The notes under the pieces: model-generated | What the model was told of the DNA's origin: nothing | Databases searched by the model: none | What the model saw: only the letters and a program-made list of their open reading frames with translations | From: Cytophagales bacterium | GTDB lineage: Bacteria > Bacteroidota > Bacteroidia > Cytophagales > Thermoflexibacteraceae | Length of the DNA: 64,000 nt | Direction of reading: 5' to 3' | Assembly: GCA_004294445.1 (NCBI GenBank) | Contig: REAZ01000010.1 | Span: 58,796-122,795, forward strand | In this document: in pieces, positions 19,537 through 27,879 of the stretch | How the letters are laid out: every line of letters starts with the position of its first letter | How positions within the stretch are numbered: the first letter of the stretch is position 1 | Translations under genes and position numbers: made by a program

Positions 19537-20297
19537 TTGCTATTTAATATTTCTGCAATGTGAATAATTTTTACGGTACTTTTTTGCCTTTTTAAAATTC
19601 CTTCTAAGTGCATCAGGCAGGACATATCACCACCTGTAATGAAGTCGACATTTTTTGACAAGTGGTCTGCAATTCGGTCTTTGCCCATTTTGACTGAAAC
19701 GGCTTCCTCTGTTACACAGAAAGTGCCTCCAAAACCGCAACATTCGTCTTTTCTGCTTAGGTCTGCCAATGTCAAGCCGTTTACTTGTCCCAGAAGAGAA
19801 AGCGGTTTAGAGAAAGTCTCGCCTACTTTTTCGGACATAGACGACAAGCCCAACATTCGCTGTCCATGACAGCTATTGTGAAAGCCTACTCGGTGCGGGA
19901 AATGAGCGTTCAGATTTTCGACTTTTAAAATATCAGTCAGAAATTCGCAGAGTTCAAAAACCTTGTTTTTCAAACTTGTTACTTGTTCAGGATAAGCATC
20001 ACTATGCAACGGATTGCCGCCCAAATGTTCTTTGATGTGCAGCACGCAACTGCCCGAAGGAGAAACAACGTAATCAAAGTGTTGTGTGCCGAAACTACCA
20101 AAATTTTGTATAAAATTATCATCACAACCCTTTGTGAGGTGAGCAAAGCCCGAATTTGCCATAGGTTGCCCGCAGCAAGTTTGGGACAAGGGATAATGTA
20201 CTTGGACACCTAATTTTTCTAATAATTCCAGCGTAGCAATGCCTACTTTGGGATAAAATTGGTCGATATAGCAAGGAATAAAAAGCCCTATTTTCAT
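19533..20297 (-). CDS. lutA: LutA-type lactate utilisation protein with two CCG domains
   Basis: Cys-rich subunit of the L-lactate oxidation complex (LutA/LldE). The 254 residues carry two cysteine-rich CCG domains, CCGQPMANSGF (about 41-51) and DECCGFGGTFCVTEEA (about 187-202), and the usual MKIGLFIPCYIDQFYPKVG start. It overlaps the upstream kinase gene by 4 bases and lutB by 4 bases. This ties lactate oxidation directly to rhamnose breakdown, which yields lactaldehyde and then lactate. Confidence 0.92.
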   Translation of the reverse strand: MKIGLFIPCYIDQFYPKVGIATLELLEKLGVQVHYPLSQTCCGQPMANSGFAHLTKGCDDNFIQNFGSFGTQHFDYVVSPSGSCVLHIKEHLGGNPLHSDAYPEQVTSLKNKVFELCEFLTDILKVENLNAHFPHRVGFHNSCHGQRMLGLSSMSEKVGETFSKPLSLLGQVNGLTLADLSRKDECCGFGGTFCVTEEAVSVKMGKDRIADHLSKNVDFITGGDMSCLMHLEGILKRQKSTVKIIHIAEILNSK

Positions 20298-21529
20298 GGT
20301 TTGTTTTTATAAATTAATGCTGCTCCTAATGCTGTAGCCTGAGCGGATTGCCACCCAGCCGCTTCAGCAGCTACTATTTTTATATTAGGGAAGGAAATTT
20401 TTAAAAGTTGTATGTACTTATCATTTTTGGCAAAACCGCCATCTACAAAAATCGTTTTGATATTTTCATTATCTTCTATCACTAACTTAGTAGAGCTAAC
20501 TTGCTCATTTACAATTTCTTCTATTAGTTTTTTGTAAGCTATTGTTTCTGTGGGCAATAGACCGTCTGAATCTTTTGTTATCTGTTTTAACCCAACACTA
20601 TGTTTGTTCCCTGCAAAAATGCGTGATGCCTTGACCGATTTGCCTTCGTAGCTCATAAAACATAGGCAATCTTTTGTTAAATCTTCATGCGTTAAAGCAT
20701 TATGATTGAATGGATTGAGAGAAATACACCAAGTTCCTGTTGAAATCAAAACAAATGGCTTATCTTCACGCATCAGGTACGGAATCAGTGCGGCAGAACT
20801 GTCGTGCAAGCCAACGCCTACTTTTATTTTTCTCCCTTCAAAAAACATTTCTGTTGTTTTATCGGAGGGAACAATGGGTGCTAAAATACAATCTATTTTT
20901 TCATTTTTCACCCAATTGTGGTAATCATTTTTTTCGAAGTCCCAAAGTTGCGTGTGGCAGCCAATACTTGTGAGTTCGGAAAATGCTTGTTTTGTGATTA
21001 AATAGCTTACATACTGAGGGAGGTGCAGGGCATATTTCACCTTGTTGAAAATATCGGGTTTTGCATATTTGAGTCTATAGAGTTGCATGCCCGAATTAAG
21101 ATTCCCCAAAACAGGCGATGCGGTTTGTTTTGCAATAGTGGAGTGCTGCCCAGCGGAATGCCGCCCAATCGTTTCACCTTCGTATTTCTGATAAAATCTT
21201 TCTTTTAGTTCGTTCGGAAAAGGCTTTAGGTAATTGTAAAGCGGGGCTACGGGCTTTCCATCTTCGCCAATAAGCACAAAACTTGCTCCATAGGCAGCAA
21301 AATTTATTATTTTTACGTCAAATACTGCATGATTTAGGGCAAAATCTACGGCAGCAAGCACCCAAGCAGTAAGTTTGTCTATATCTTCGCAGGGGTCGCC
21401 GTCTTCGTCTGTTGTTTCTTCAAATTCCTCACTTTTCTCGAAAACAACGTTGTACTGCTCATCAAAAAAGAACAGCTTTTTATTGGTTTTCCCAATGTCT
21501 AAAATGGCAATAATTGGTCGCTTAGTCAT
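20294..21529 (-). CDS. rhaB: FGGY-family sugar kinase, probably L-rhamnulokinase
   Basis: Sugar kinase of the FGGY family, here expected to phosphorylate L-rhamnulose at C1. From the ATG at 21529 it has 411 residues. Visible features are the N-terminal phosphate motif AILDIGKTNKKLFFFD, the active-site region GVGLHDSSAALIPYL, PFVLISTGTWCISLNPF and the C-terminal VDGGFAKNDKYIQLL. An ATG 30 bases upstream (21559) is less likely because it would place a conserved palindrome (21537-21557) inside the gene. The neighbours fix the substrate: rhamnose isomerase upstream, aldolase two genes upstream. The symbol is by context. Confidence 0.85.
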   Translation of the reverse strand: MTKRPIIAILDIGKTNKKLFFFDEQYNVVFEKSEEFEETTDEDGDPCEDIDKLTAWVLAAVDFALNHAVFDVKIINFAAYGASFVLIGEDGKPVAPLYNYLKPFPNELKERFYQKYEGETIGRHSAGQHSTIAKQTASPVLGNLNSGMQLYRLKYAKPDIFNKVKYALHLPQYVSYLITKQAFSELTSIGCHTQLWDFEKNDYHNWVKNEKIDCILAPIVPSDKTTEMFFEGRKIKVGVGLHDSSAALIPYLMREDKPFVLISTGTWCISLNPFNHNALTHEDLTKDCLCFMSYEGKSVKASRIFAGNKHSVGLKQITKDSDGLLPTETIAYKKLIEEIVNEQVSSTKLVIEDNENIKTIFVDGGFAKNDKYIQLLKISFPNIKIVAAEAAGWQSAQATALGAALIYKNKP

Positions 21530-21536
21530 TTGTAAA

Positions 21537-21557
21537 TTCGTCTTTAGGCGAATATAC
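21537..21557. promoter_or_regulatory. palindromic site upstream of the kinase, repeated before rhaEW
   Basis: TTCGTCTTTAGGCGAATATA plus one base here matches 17 of 21 positions of the site at 25141-25161. Each can pair as TTCGTC/GGCGAA. Both sit just upstream of a rhamnose gene start on the minus strand and may be a regulator site or a start-proximal promoter part (TATATTCG on the minus strand). Confidence 0.35.
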
Positions 21558-21598
21558 AAATGGTTTTGAAAAGTTTATAATTTATAACTCATAATTAA

Positions 21599-22879
21599 TT
21601 ACAGCCCTGTAGCTACGGTTTTTTGTCCACGTTTTGCTATTAAACGCTCCCTTATCTTATGCCCTCGGTACATACTCAGTGGGTCGAGGGCTGCCCCCGA
21701 ACGCAAGCGCGCCTCTGCAACCAAGGCTCGCACATCTGTCTGATAGGCGGCTTGCAAAATTTCTTGACATCGGACTACATCATTCTCATTTTGAGCATTT
21801 TCTAAGGCATTTCTATCTACCAACAAGGACTTTGCGTAGGCTTGCATAATAGCCTCTACGGACTGCAAAAGGTCTTCCAAAGGGTCTTTTACGTTGTGAG
21901 AGGCATCTATCATCCAGCCCAAATCTGTTGCATGATTCATATTTCTTGCGTCCATTCCCTCCACCAACTCATTGAAAATCAGAAATAATTGGTATGGATT
22001 AATGCTTCCTACCGTCAAATCGTCATCTCCGTATTTGGAATCATTGAAGTGGAAACCTGCCAATTTCCCTTCCATAAGCAAAAGTGCTACTATCTGTTCT
22101 ATATTGGCATTTGGGAGATGATGCCCCAAATCTACTAAGGTAAAGGCTTTTTCGCCTAACTTTTTAGCGTAGAGTAAAGACTGCCCCCAGTCGCCTACGG
22201 TCATAGAATAAAAATTGGGTTCGAAGGCTTTGTACTCTATAAATATTTTCCAATTTTCGGGTAGGGCAGCATAGATTTCTTGCAAACTTTCTAAGGTATT
22301 TTGAAAGGCTCTCCTGAAATTTAGCTGACCGGGAAAGCAAGAACCATCTGATAGCCAAACCGTTAAAGACTCAGAACCTAAAGCTATGCCATGTTTGATG
22401 ACCTCAATATTATGGGCAATGGCTTGCTTGCGAACTTCCTTATTGGTGTGCTGCAATGAGCCAAATTTATAACTTAGTGTTTGCCCTGCTTGGTCTTGGA
22501 AAGTATTAGAGTTTACGGCATCAAATTTCAACTGATGTTGTGCCGCTAATGTGCTGATAGCTTGCGGGTTTTCGGGAATGTCCCAAGGGATATGCAGGGA
22601 GATAGCACCGCTTGACCGATTAAGGGCGTGCAGCAAGCCTACATCTTCAATTTTTTCTTCTAAGTTTCGTGGCTCTCCACCTCCCGAAAAGCGACCAAAA
22701 CGCGTGCCTCCTGTGCCTAAAGCCCAGCTTGGAATGGCAATTTGGAAAGCAATTAATTTTTGGATAATGGCTTGAACGTCTGCTACTACGGATTGTAGCC
22801 CATCAGAAGCAATAAAATTAAAAAGTTTCTGATGCCCAGCGTATCTGTTTTCATTGTGTATGTCTATTTCTTGTTGCAT
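21599..22879 (-). CDS. rhaI: L-rhamnose isomerase (RhaI type)
   Basis: Metal-dependent TIM-barrel isomerase converting L-rhamnose to L-rhamnulose, of the RhaI type (Pseudomonas stutzeri/Bacteroidota) and not the E. coli RhaA type. The 426 residues show ALGTGGTRFGRFSGGGEPRN (about 54-73), IFIEYKAFEPNFYSMTVGDW (about 216-235), LVDLGHHLPNANIEQI (about 252-267) and AGFHFNDSKYGDDDLTVG (about 277-294), which carry the metal ligands. It is the second gene of the operon, 39 bases ahead of the kinase start region. Confidence 0.93.
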   Translation of the reverse strand: MQQEIDIHNENRYAGHQKLFNFIASDGLQSVVADVQAIIQKLIAFQIAIPSWALGTGGTRFGRFSGGGEPRNLEEKIEDVGLLHALNRSSGAISLHIPWDIPENPQAISTLAAQHQLKFDAVNSNTFQDQAGQTLSYKFGSLQHTNKEVRKQAIAHNIEVIKHGIALGSESLTVWLSDGSCFPGQLNFRRAFQNTLESLQEIYAALPENWKIFIEYKAFEPNFYSMTVGDWGQSLLYAKKLGEKAFTLVDLGHHLPNANIEQIVALLLMEGKLAGFHFNDSKYGDDDLTVGSINPYQLFLIFNELVEGMDARNMNHATDLGWMIDASHNVKDPLEDLLQSVEAIMQAYAKSLLVDRNALENAQNENDVVRCQEILQAAYQTDVRALVAEARLRSGAALDPLSMYRGHKIRERLIAKRGQKTVATGL

Positions 22880-22907
22880 ATTTTTTGGTTTAAATTGTCT
22901 AAACTCT

Positions 22908-22934
22908 ACCTCCCCTCTAAAAGTCGGGGGAGGT
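22908..22934. repeat. short CCTCCCC/GGGGAGG palindrome inside the rhamnose operon
   Basis: The arms ACCTCCCC (22908-22915) and GGGGAGGT (22927-22934) form a hairpin in the gap between rhaEW and rhaI. Sequence resembles the larger C-rich palindrome at 39660-39725. It may trim or stabilise the transcript. Confidence 0.5.
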
Positions 22935-22944
22935 TACAGCATAC

Positions 22945-25080
22945 TTATCTTAAAAAACCCATAGCAATTCCCCCATCTACATTCATGGCGTTACCTGTGG
23001 ACTTATTAAGCAAGCCACCTACGAAGGCAAAAGCAGCATTTGCAATGTCTTCGGGCAGTATAATTTCATTCAAAAGCGTTCTTATGGCATAATAAGCGGG
23101 TAACTCCTCCACACTTACGCCATAAGCCTTTGCCCTGCCCTCTGCCCAGCCGCCCGCCCAAATGTTAGAGCCAGCAATGACTGCATCTGGGTTTACCATA
23201 TTTACTCGAATTTTGTCTGCACCAAGTTCTGCCGCCATCAGCCGAGTAGCGTGTGCTTGGGCTGCCTTTGCCGAGCCATAAGCAAGGTTATTAGCTCCCG
23301 CAACTACGGCGTTTTTAGATACAATGTTCACAATGTCGCCGCCAAAATCTTGTTTTTGCATCACCTCCACGCCTTGCTGACTTACTAAAAACTGCCCTTT
23401 TACTAAAATATCATAAATCTTGTCCCAATCCTCAATTGTATGGTCTTGGATAGGTTTTGAAATGCTTATTCCCGCATTATTGACGATAATATCCACCCCA
23501 CCGAAAGCCAAGCAAGTATTTTTCATGGCGGTTTGGATAGCATTTATGTCCGTAACATTGAGCAGCGTAGTAGCGACAGCATCTTTGCCAAATAATTTGA
23601 TAAACTCCTCTTTTGCCTCGTCCAAACGTTCTTGATTAATGTCGTTCAGGACTACACAGGCTCCTTCTTCGGCAAACTTTTTGGCGATAGCCTTGCCAAT
23701 GCCCCCCGCTGAGCCTGTGATGAGGGCAATCCTGCCTGAAAGTGGTTTAGGCTTGGGCATTCTTTGCAATTTTGCCTCCTCTAATAGCCAATATTCTATG
23801 TCAAAAGCCTCTTGATGCGGCAAAGCGGTATATTCAGATACTGCCTCTGCCCCACGCATTACATTAATGGCATTGATGTAGTATTCTGATGCCAAACGAG
23901 CCGTAGTTTTGTCTTTGGCAAAAGTAAACATTCCTACTCCTTTGAATAAGATTACTACAGGATTCTTATCTCGAATAGCAGGGCTATTTGCGTGTTTGCA
24001 AGCCTCATAGTAAGCAGCATACATTTGGCGATATGCCTCAAATAATGGAACTAATTTGGCTTTGATGGCATCCGTATCTTCCAGATTTTCCGATGCGTCT
24101 ATTGTTAGTACCAAAGGGCTAATCTTTGTTCGCAAGAAATGGTCGGGGCAGCTTGTTCCGAGAGGGGCAAGCCTGTCCAAATCGTTGGAATTGATGAACT
24201 GAAGAACGCTTGCATCATCTGTAAAATGTCCTATCATTTTCCTTTCTGACGAACACAATCCTCGCAAAATAGGGGCTATTTGTGCCGCTTTTTGCTCCCT
24301 TATTTCTTTGTTTGGGTTTTGGGCAGCCGTTGCTATTTTTTGCCCCCCAAAAACAGGGCGTTTTTTGCCGTAATTGTTCGCTAAGTATTCCGCACATTTT
24401 TCTATCACTTCCAACGTGTTCAGGTAACTTGCATACGCCGTATCTCCCCAAGTAAATAAGCCATGCGAACCTAACATAATGCCTTTGAGTGCAATGCCTT
24501 TTGCCTTGTTTTCTTCTAAACAGTGTCGCAATTTCAAACCCAAGTCAAAGCCAGGTCTTTGCCACCCTACCCAGCCAATTTCGCCATTGAAAAGCTCTTC
24601 CGTAATTTTTTTGCCATCTTTCGATGCCGCTATCGCAATAGCCGCATCGGGGTGCAAATGGTCTATGTGGGCAAAGGGCAAAAAGCCATGCAAGGGCGTA
24701 TCAATAGAAGGAGCTTTGGAAGCCAAATCGAAAATACAATGATTGAACAGCTCTACCATTTCGTCTTCTTGTGCCAGACCTTTATATATTTTTTCCAAAC
24801 TCAGCAAACGTTCCATGTAGAGGGCGGCACAACCCGATTTTTTGAGCGTACCTATGTCGCCGCCTGAGCCTTTTATCCACATTACTTCGGTTTGCCTGCC
24901 TGTGAGAGGGTCTTTGTCCATGATTTTTACCGAAGTATTGCCGCCGCCGTAGTTAGTCAATCGCAAATCTGTCCCTAAGAGATTGGAACGATAAATAAAA
25001 AGAGCTACCTCATCACCTGCCATGTTTGCGGCTTTGGCTTCGTCCCACAGATAACTTACGTGCTTAAACTTAGTTTGCAT
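22945..25080 (-). CDS. rhaEW: bifunctional rhamnulose-1-phosphate aldolase/lactaldehyde dehydrogenase
   Basis: Fusion enzyme of 711 residues. The N-terminal class II aldolase (about 1-430) cleaves L-rhamnulose-1-phosphate to dihydroxyacetone phosphate and L-lactaldehyde; it shows NYGGGNTSVKIMDKDPLTG and HIDHLHPDAAIAIAAS with metal-binding histidines. The C-terminal short-chain dehydrogenase (about 440-711) oxidises lactaldehyde to L-lactate; it shows the NAD motif ITGSAGGIGKAIAKKF, VNNAGIS and the catalytic YGSAK (Y-x3-K). It is the first gene of a six-gene minus-strand operon. The product lactate is the substrate of LutABC at the operon's end. Confidence 0.93.
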   Translation of the reverse strand: MQTKFKHVSYLWDEAKAANMAGDEVALFIYRSNLLGTDLRLTNYGGGNTSVKIMDKDPLTGRQTEVMWIKGSGGDIGTLKKSGCAALYMERLLSLEKIYKGLAQEDEMVELFNHCIFDLASKAPSIDTPLHGFLPFAHIDHLHPDAAIAIAASKDGKKITEELFNGEIGWVGWQRPGFDLGLKLRHCLEENKAKGIALKGIMLGSHGLFTWGDTAYASYLNTLEVIEKCAEYLANNYGKKRPVFGGQKIATAAQNPNKEIREQKAAQIAPILRGLCSSERKMIGHFTDDASVLQFINSNDLDRLAPLGTSCPDHFLRTKISPLVLTIDASENLEDTDAIKAKLVPLFEAYRQMYAAYYEACKHANSPAIRDKNPVVILFKGVGMFTFAKDKTTARLASEYYINAINVMRGAEAVSEYTALPHQEAFDIEYWLLEEAKLQRMPKPKPLSGRIALITGSAGGIGKAIAKKFAEEGACVVLNDINQERLDEAKEEFIKLFGKDAVATTLLNVTDINAIQTAMKNTCLAFGGVDIIVNNAGISISKPIQDHTIEDWDKIYDILVKGQFLVSQQGVEVMQKQDFGGDIVNIVSKNAVVAGANNLAYGSAKAAQAHATRLMAAELGADKIRVNMVNPDAVIAGSNIWAGGWAEGRAKAYGVSVEELPAYYAIRTLLNEIILPEDIANAAFAFVGGLLNKSTGNAMNVDGGIAMGFLR

Positions 25081-25140
25081 TAATCAATTATAAATTATTA
25101 ATTATTAGTTATAAATTAAATAAATTAGATATATATTTAC

Positions 25141-25161
25141 TTCGTCTCAAGGCGAATTTAC
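25141..25161. promoter_or_regulatory. palindromic site upstream of rhaEW
   Basis: TTCGTCTCAAGGCGAATTTA plus one base is the partner of the site at 21537-21557. It lies 60 bases upstream of the rhaEW start and 20 bases upstream of the divergent VOC gene, so it could control either. Confidence 0.35.
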
Positions 25162-25182
25162 TATTTAACTTAATAAAAAAAG

Positions 25183-25593
25183 ATGAAAGCACAAATTTTT
25201 ATCAATTTAGCGGTCAAAAATCTTGACCTATCGTTGAATTTTTATACACAAATGGGTTTTACAAACAACCCTCAATTTTCAGATGCAACGGGCAAGTGCA
25301 TGGTTTTTAGCGAAGAAATCTGCGTAATGCTGATGACCCACGAAAAGTTTAAAACCTTTAGCAGCAAGCCCATCGCCGACACAAAAAACGCTATTGCAGG
25401 GCTTTTTGCCCTATTGGTAGAAAGTTTGGACAGAGTAAATGAAATAGCAGATAAGGCAGTTTTGGCGGGGGGCATCGAGCCAATTCCGTTCAAGGATTAC
25501 GGATTTATGCAGCAACGCACAATAGAGGATTTTGATGGGCATACTTGGGAAATATTCTATATGGATAAGAGCAAGTTTCCGCAGCAGACTTAA
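25183..25593 (+). CDS. VOC family protein (glyoxalase-like)
   Basis: Small protein of 136 residues with the beta-alpha-beta-beta-beta fold of the vicinal oxygen chelate superfamily. It starts with IFINLAVKNLDLSLNFYTQMG and ends with FMQQRTIEDFDGHTWEIFYMD, where the family's C-terminal metal Glu is in WEIFYMD. Members include glyoxalases and metal-chelating resistance proteins, so the substrate cannot be named. It is divergent from the rhamnose operon. Confidence 0.85.
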   Translation: MKAQIFINLAVKNLDLSLNFYTQMGFTNNPQFSDATGKCMVFSEEICVMLMTHEKFKTFSSKPIADTKNAIAGLFALLVESLDRVNEIADKAVLAGGIEPIPFKDYGFMQQRTIEDFDGHTWEIFYMDKSKFPQQT

Positions 25594-25637
25594 ATTTTTA
25601 CTTTGCCGCTCTTAGTAGTAAAATCCAATATATACAC

Positions 25638-25645
25638 TACCTTTG
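25638..25645 (+). promoter_or_regulatory. -7 box of obgE
   Basis: TACCTTTG fits TAnnTTTG and lies 50 bases upstream of the obgE ATG. No good -33 TTG is seen at 19-21 bases. Confidence 0.45.
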
Positions 25646-25694
25646 CAAAAAAAGTTGAAAAGCGGGTAATTTTTAATTCATTATATTCAGGTTC

Positions 25695-26747
25695 ATGTCA
25701 AGTTCTAACTTCATAGATTACGTAAAAATAAATTGCCGTTCGGGTGCAGGTGGGGCAGGCTCAAGGCATTTTCGCAGGGAGAAATTTGCACCAAAAGGAG
25801 GACCCGACGGCGGCGATGGTGGGCGCGGCGGGCATATTATCCTCAAAGGAAATACCCAACTTTGGACACTTCTGCACCTAAAATATACCAAACATATTTT
25901 TGCCGAAAAAGGGGAAGGTGGGCAAGGAGCAAACTGCACAGGCAAGCAAGGGAAAGATACTTACATAGAAGTTCCCGTTGGCACCATAGTAAAAGACGCG
26001 GAAACTGGCGAAAAATTGGCAGAAATTACAGATGACGGGCAGGAAATTATCTTGCTCAGAGGCGGGCGCGGAGGATTAGGGAATATTAACTTCAAAACAT
26101 CTACACAGCAAACACCACAATATGCCCAACCGGGGGAAGATAGCATAGAAAAATGGGTGATTATTGAGCTAAAATTATTAGCTGATGTAGGGCTGGTTGG
26201 CTTCCCAAATGCAGGAAAATCTACCCTACTTTCCGTAGTTTCTGCGGCAAAACCCGAAATTGCAGACTATCCTTTTACTACGCTTGTGCCTAACTTAGGC
26301 GTGGTGAGTTATCGCAACAATCAATCTTTTGTCATGGCTGATATCCCTGGTATTATAGAAGGGGCAGCAGAGGGCAAAGGGTTGGGAGTGAGATTCTTAC
26401 GGCACATAGAGCGAAATGCTGCCCTGCTTTTTATGATTCCCGCAGATAGCAAAGACATTTGCCAAGACTTCGATATTTTGCTGAATGAATTGCGGAAATA
26501 TAACCCTGAGCTATTGGATAAAAAACGGCTTTTAGCCATTACAAAATCAGACCTGCTCGATGAAGAATTGCAAAATGCCATACAAAAGGAGTTACTCAGT
26601 AGCACTTCGTCCGAAAATGTCCCAACCATATTTATTTCTTCGGTGACGAATAAAGGTATTGTAGAACTTAAAGATTTGATTTGGAAGAATTTGCAAGAGG
26701 GAATGGTGAAGGTGGAAACAAAGGAGATAACCAACGAAATAGAGTAG
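25695..26747 (+). CDS. obgE: GTPase ObgE/CgtA
   Basis: Essential ribosome-assembly GTPase. The 350 residues show the glycine-rich Obg fold (about 1-158; [38 protein letters not shown]) and then the G domain. G1 is [11 protein letters not shown] (about 168-178), G2/G3 are [12 protein letters not shown] and [17 protein letters not shown], and G4 is AITKSD. It has no long C-terminal OCT domain. It is cytoplasmic and ribosome-bound and stands as a single gene ended by a hairpin at 26760-26796. Confidence 0.95.
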   Translation: MSSSNFIDYVKINCRSGAGGAGSRHFRREKFAPKGGPDGGDGGRGGHIILKGNTQLWTLLHLKYTKHIFAEKGEGGQGANCTGKQGKDTYIEVPVGTIVKDAETGEKLAEITDDGQEIILLRGGRGGLGNINFKTSTQQTPQYAQPGEDSIEKWVIIELKLLADVGLVGFPNAGKSTLLSVVSAAKPEIADYPFTTLVPNLGVVSYRNNQSFVMADIPGIIEGAAEGKGLGVRFLRHIERNAALLFMIPADSKDICQDFDILLNELRKYNPELLDKKRLLAITKSDLLDEELQNAIQKELLSSTSSENVPTIFISSVTNKGIVELKDLIWKNLQEGMVKVETKEITNEIE

Positions 26748-26759
26748 GAAAAAGCTAAA

Positions 26760-26796
26760 CTTTGACAAAGTTTTATCGGTTCAAACTTTGTCAAAG
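26760..26796. terminator. bidirectional hairpin between obgE and HMG-CoA lyase gene
   Basis: Perfect 14-base arms CTTTGACAAAGTTT (26760-26773) and AAACTTTGTCAAAG (26783-26796) lie between the two convergent stops at 26747 and 26802. Confidence 0.65.
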
Positions 26797-26801
26797 CTAA
26801 A

Positions 26802-27668
26802 TTAAACTATCCCCTCATTTTCATAAATAAAAATCTCCCTACTTGTTTCTACGGCATTGCCAAAGGCAGTTAAATCGAGAGCTAAATCTATTTTCTTTTC
26901 CAAAAAATACTGTATCATTTTCTCCGTAGCTATGTTTCCTGTAAGCTCGTCTTTTGCCATTGGGCAGCCACCAAAGCCGCCTATAGCCCCGTCAAAACGC
27001 TTACAGCCTGCTTGGGAAGCGGCTTCTATCTTTTGTATAGCTGTTTTTGGATTGGAGTGAAAATGCGCACCAAACTCAATATTGGGGAAAGCAGGATTGA
27101 GTTTGGTGAACAAATCTACAATGAGATCGGGTTCAGAAACGCCAATCGTATCGGAAAGCATAATTATTTTCACGCCAATTTCATTGAGTTGGTAAGCAAA
27201 ATTTTCAACAATATCTCCATCAAAGGGGTCTCCGTAAGGATTACCAAATCCCATAGAAATATAAACTAAGAGTTGTTTGTTTGTCTGCAAACACATCTCT
27301 TGAATTTCCCTCACCGAATCCATAGATTGCTTAGAATTCTTGTTAGTATTCCTAATTTGGAAAGTTTCAGATGCCGAGAGAGGGAAACCTAAATAGTCAA
27401 TTTCGGGATATTGGATTGCCGTTTTTGCCCCATTCACACTTGCGGTAATGGCAAGTAGTTTTGTTTTTGTAACCGATAAATCTAACTTGCCTAATACCTC
27501 TGCTGTATCTTTCATCTGTGGAATAACCTTTGGGGAAACGAAACTACCAAAATCAATTGCATCAAAACCAACTTGGAGCAGCTGGTTTATATATTGTGTT
27601 TTAACTTCTGTAGGTATCCATTCTCTGATGCCTTGCATGGCATCGCGCGGACATTCTATTATTTTCAC
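26802..27668 (-). CDS. hydroxymethylglutaryl-CoA lyase
   Basis: Cleaves 3-hydroxy-3-methylglutaryl-CoA into acetyl-CoA and acetoacetate, the last step of leucine breakdown. The 288-residue TIM barrel shows IIECPRDAMQGI at the N terminus (catalytic Arg and metal Asp), FGAHFHSNPKTAIQKIEAA (metal histidines, about 202-220) and GAIGGFGGCPMAKDELTGNI (about 230-249) with the catalytic cysteine in GGCP. The length is usual for the bacterial enzyme. It is convergent with obgE. Isopropylmalate-synthase-like relatives are less likely given the GGCP motif. Confidence 0.92.
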   Translation of the reverse strand: MKIIECPRDAMQGIREWIPTEVKTQYINQLLQVGFDAIDFGSFVSPKVIPQMKDTAEVLGKLDLSVTKTKLLAITASVNGAKTAIQYPEIDYLGFPLSASETFQIRNTNKNSKQSMDSVREIQEMCLQTNKQLLVYISMGFGNPYGDPFDGDIVENFAYQLNEIGVKIIMLSDTIGVSEPDLIVDLFTKLNPAFPNIEFGAHFHSNPKTAIQKIEAASQAGCKRFDGAIGGFGGCPMAKDELTGNIATEKMIQYFLEKKIDLALDLTAFGNAVETSREIFIYENEGIV

Positions 27669-27879
27669 GTTCTTGTGTATTTATTGGTTAATTTCAAAAC
27701 AATTAGTACGTAAAAATAATTATAGAATTCGAAATATTATTTTTTGAATAGAAAAAAAAGATAGGTTTGTATTATTTCACTTTTTTTATATATTGCGTTC
27801 TGTTTTGACTTACTTTATGTTCATAGAGAAATCAGAAATTAGCAAAATAATTAAAAAACATCATAAACTAATTAATATA

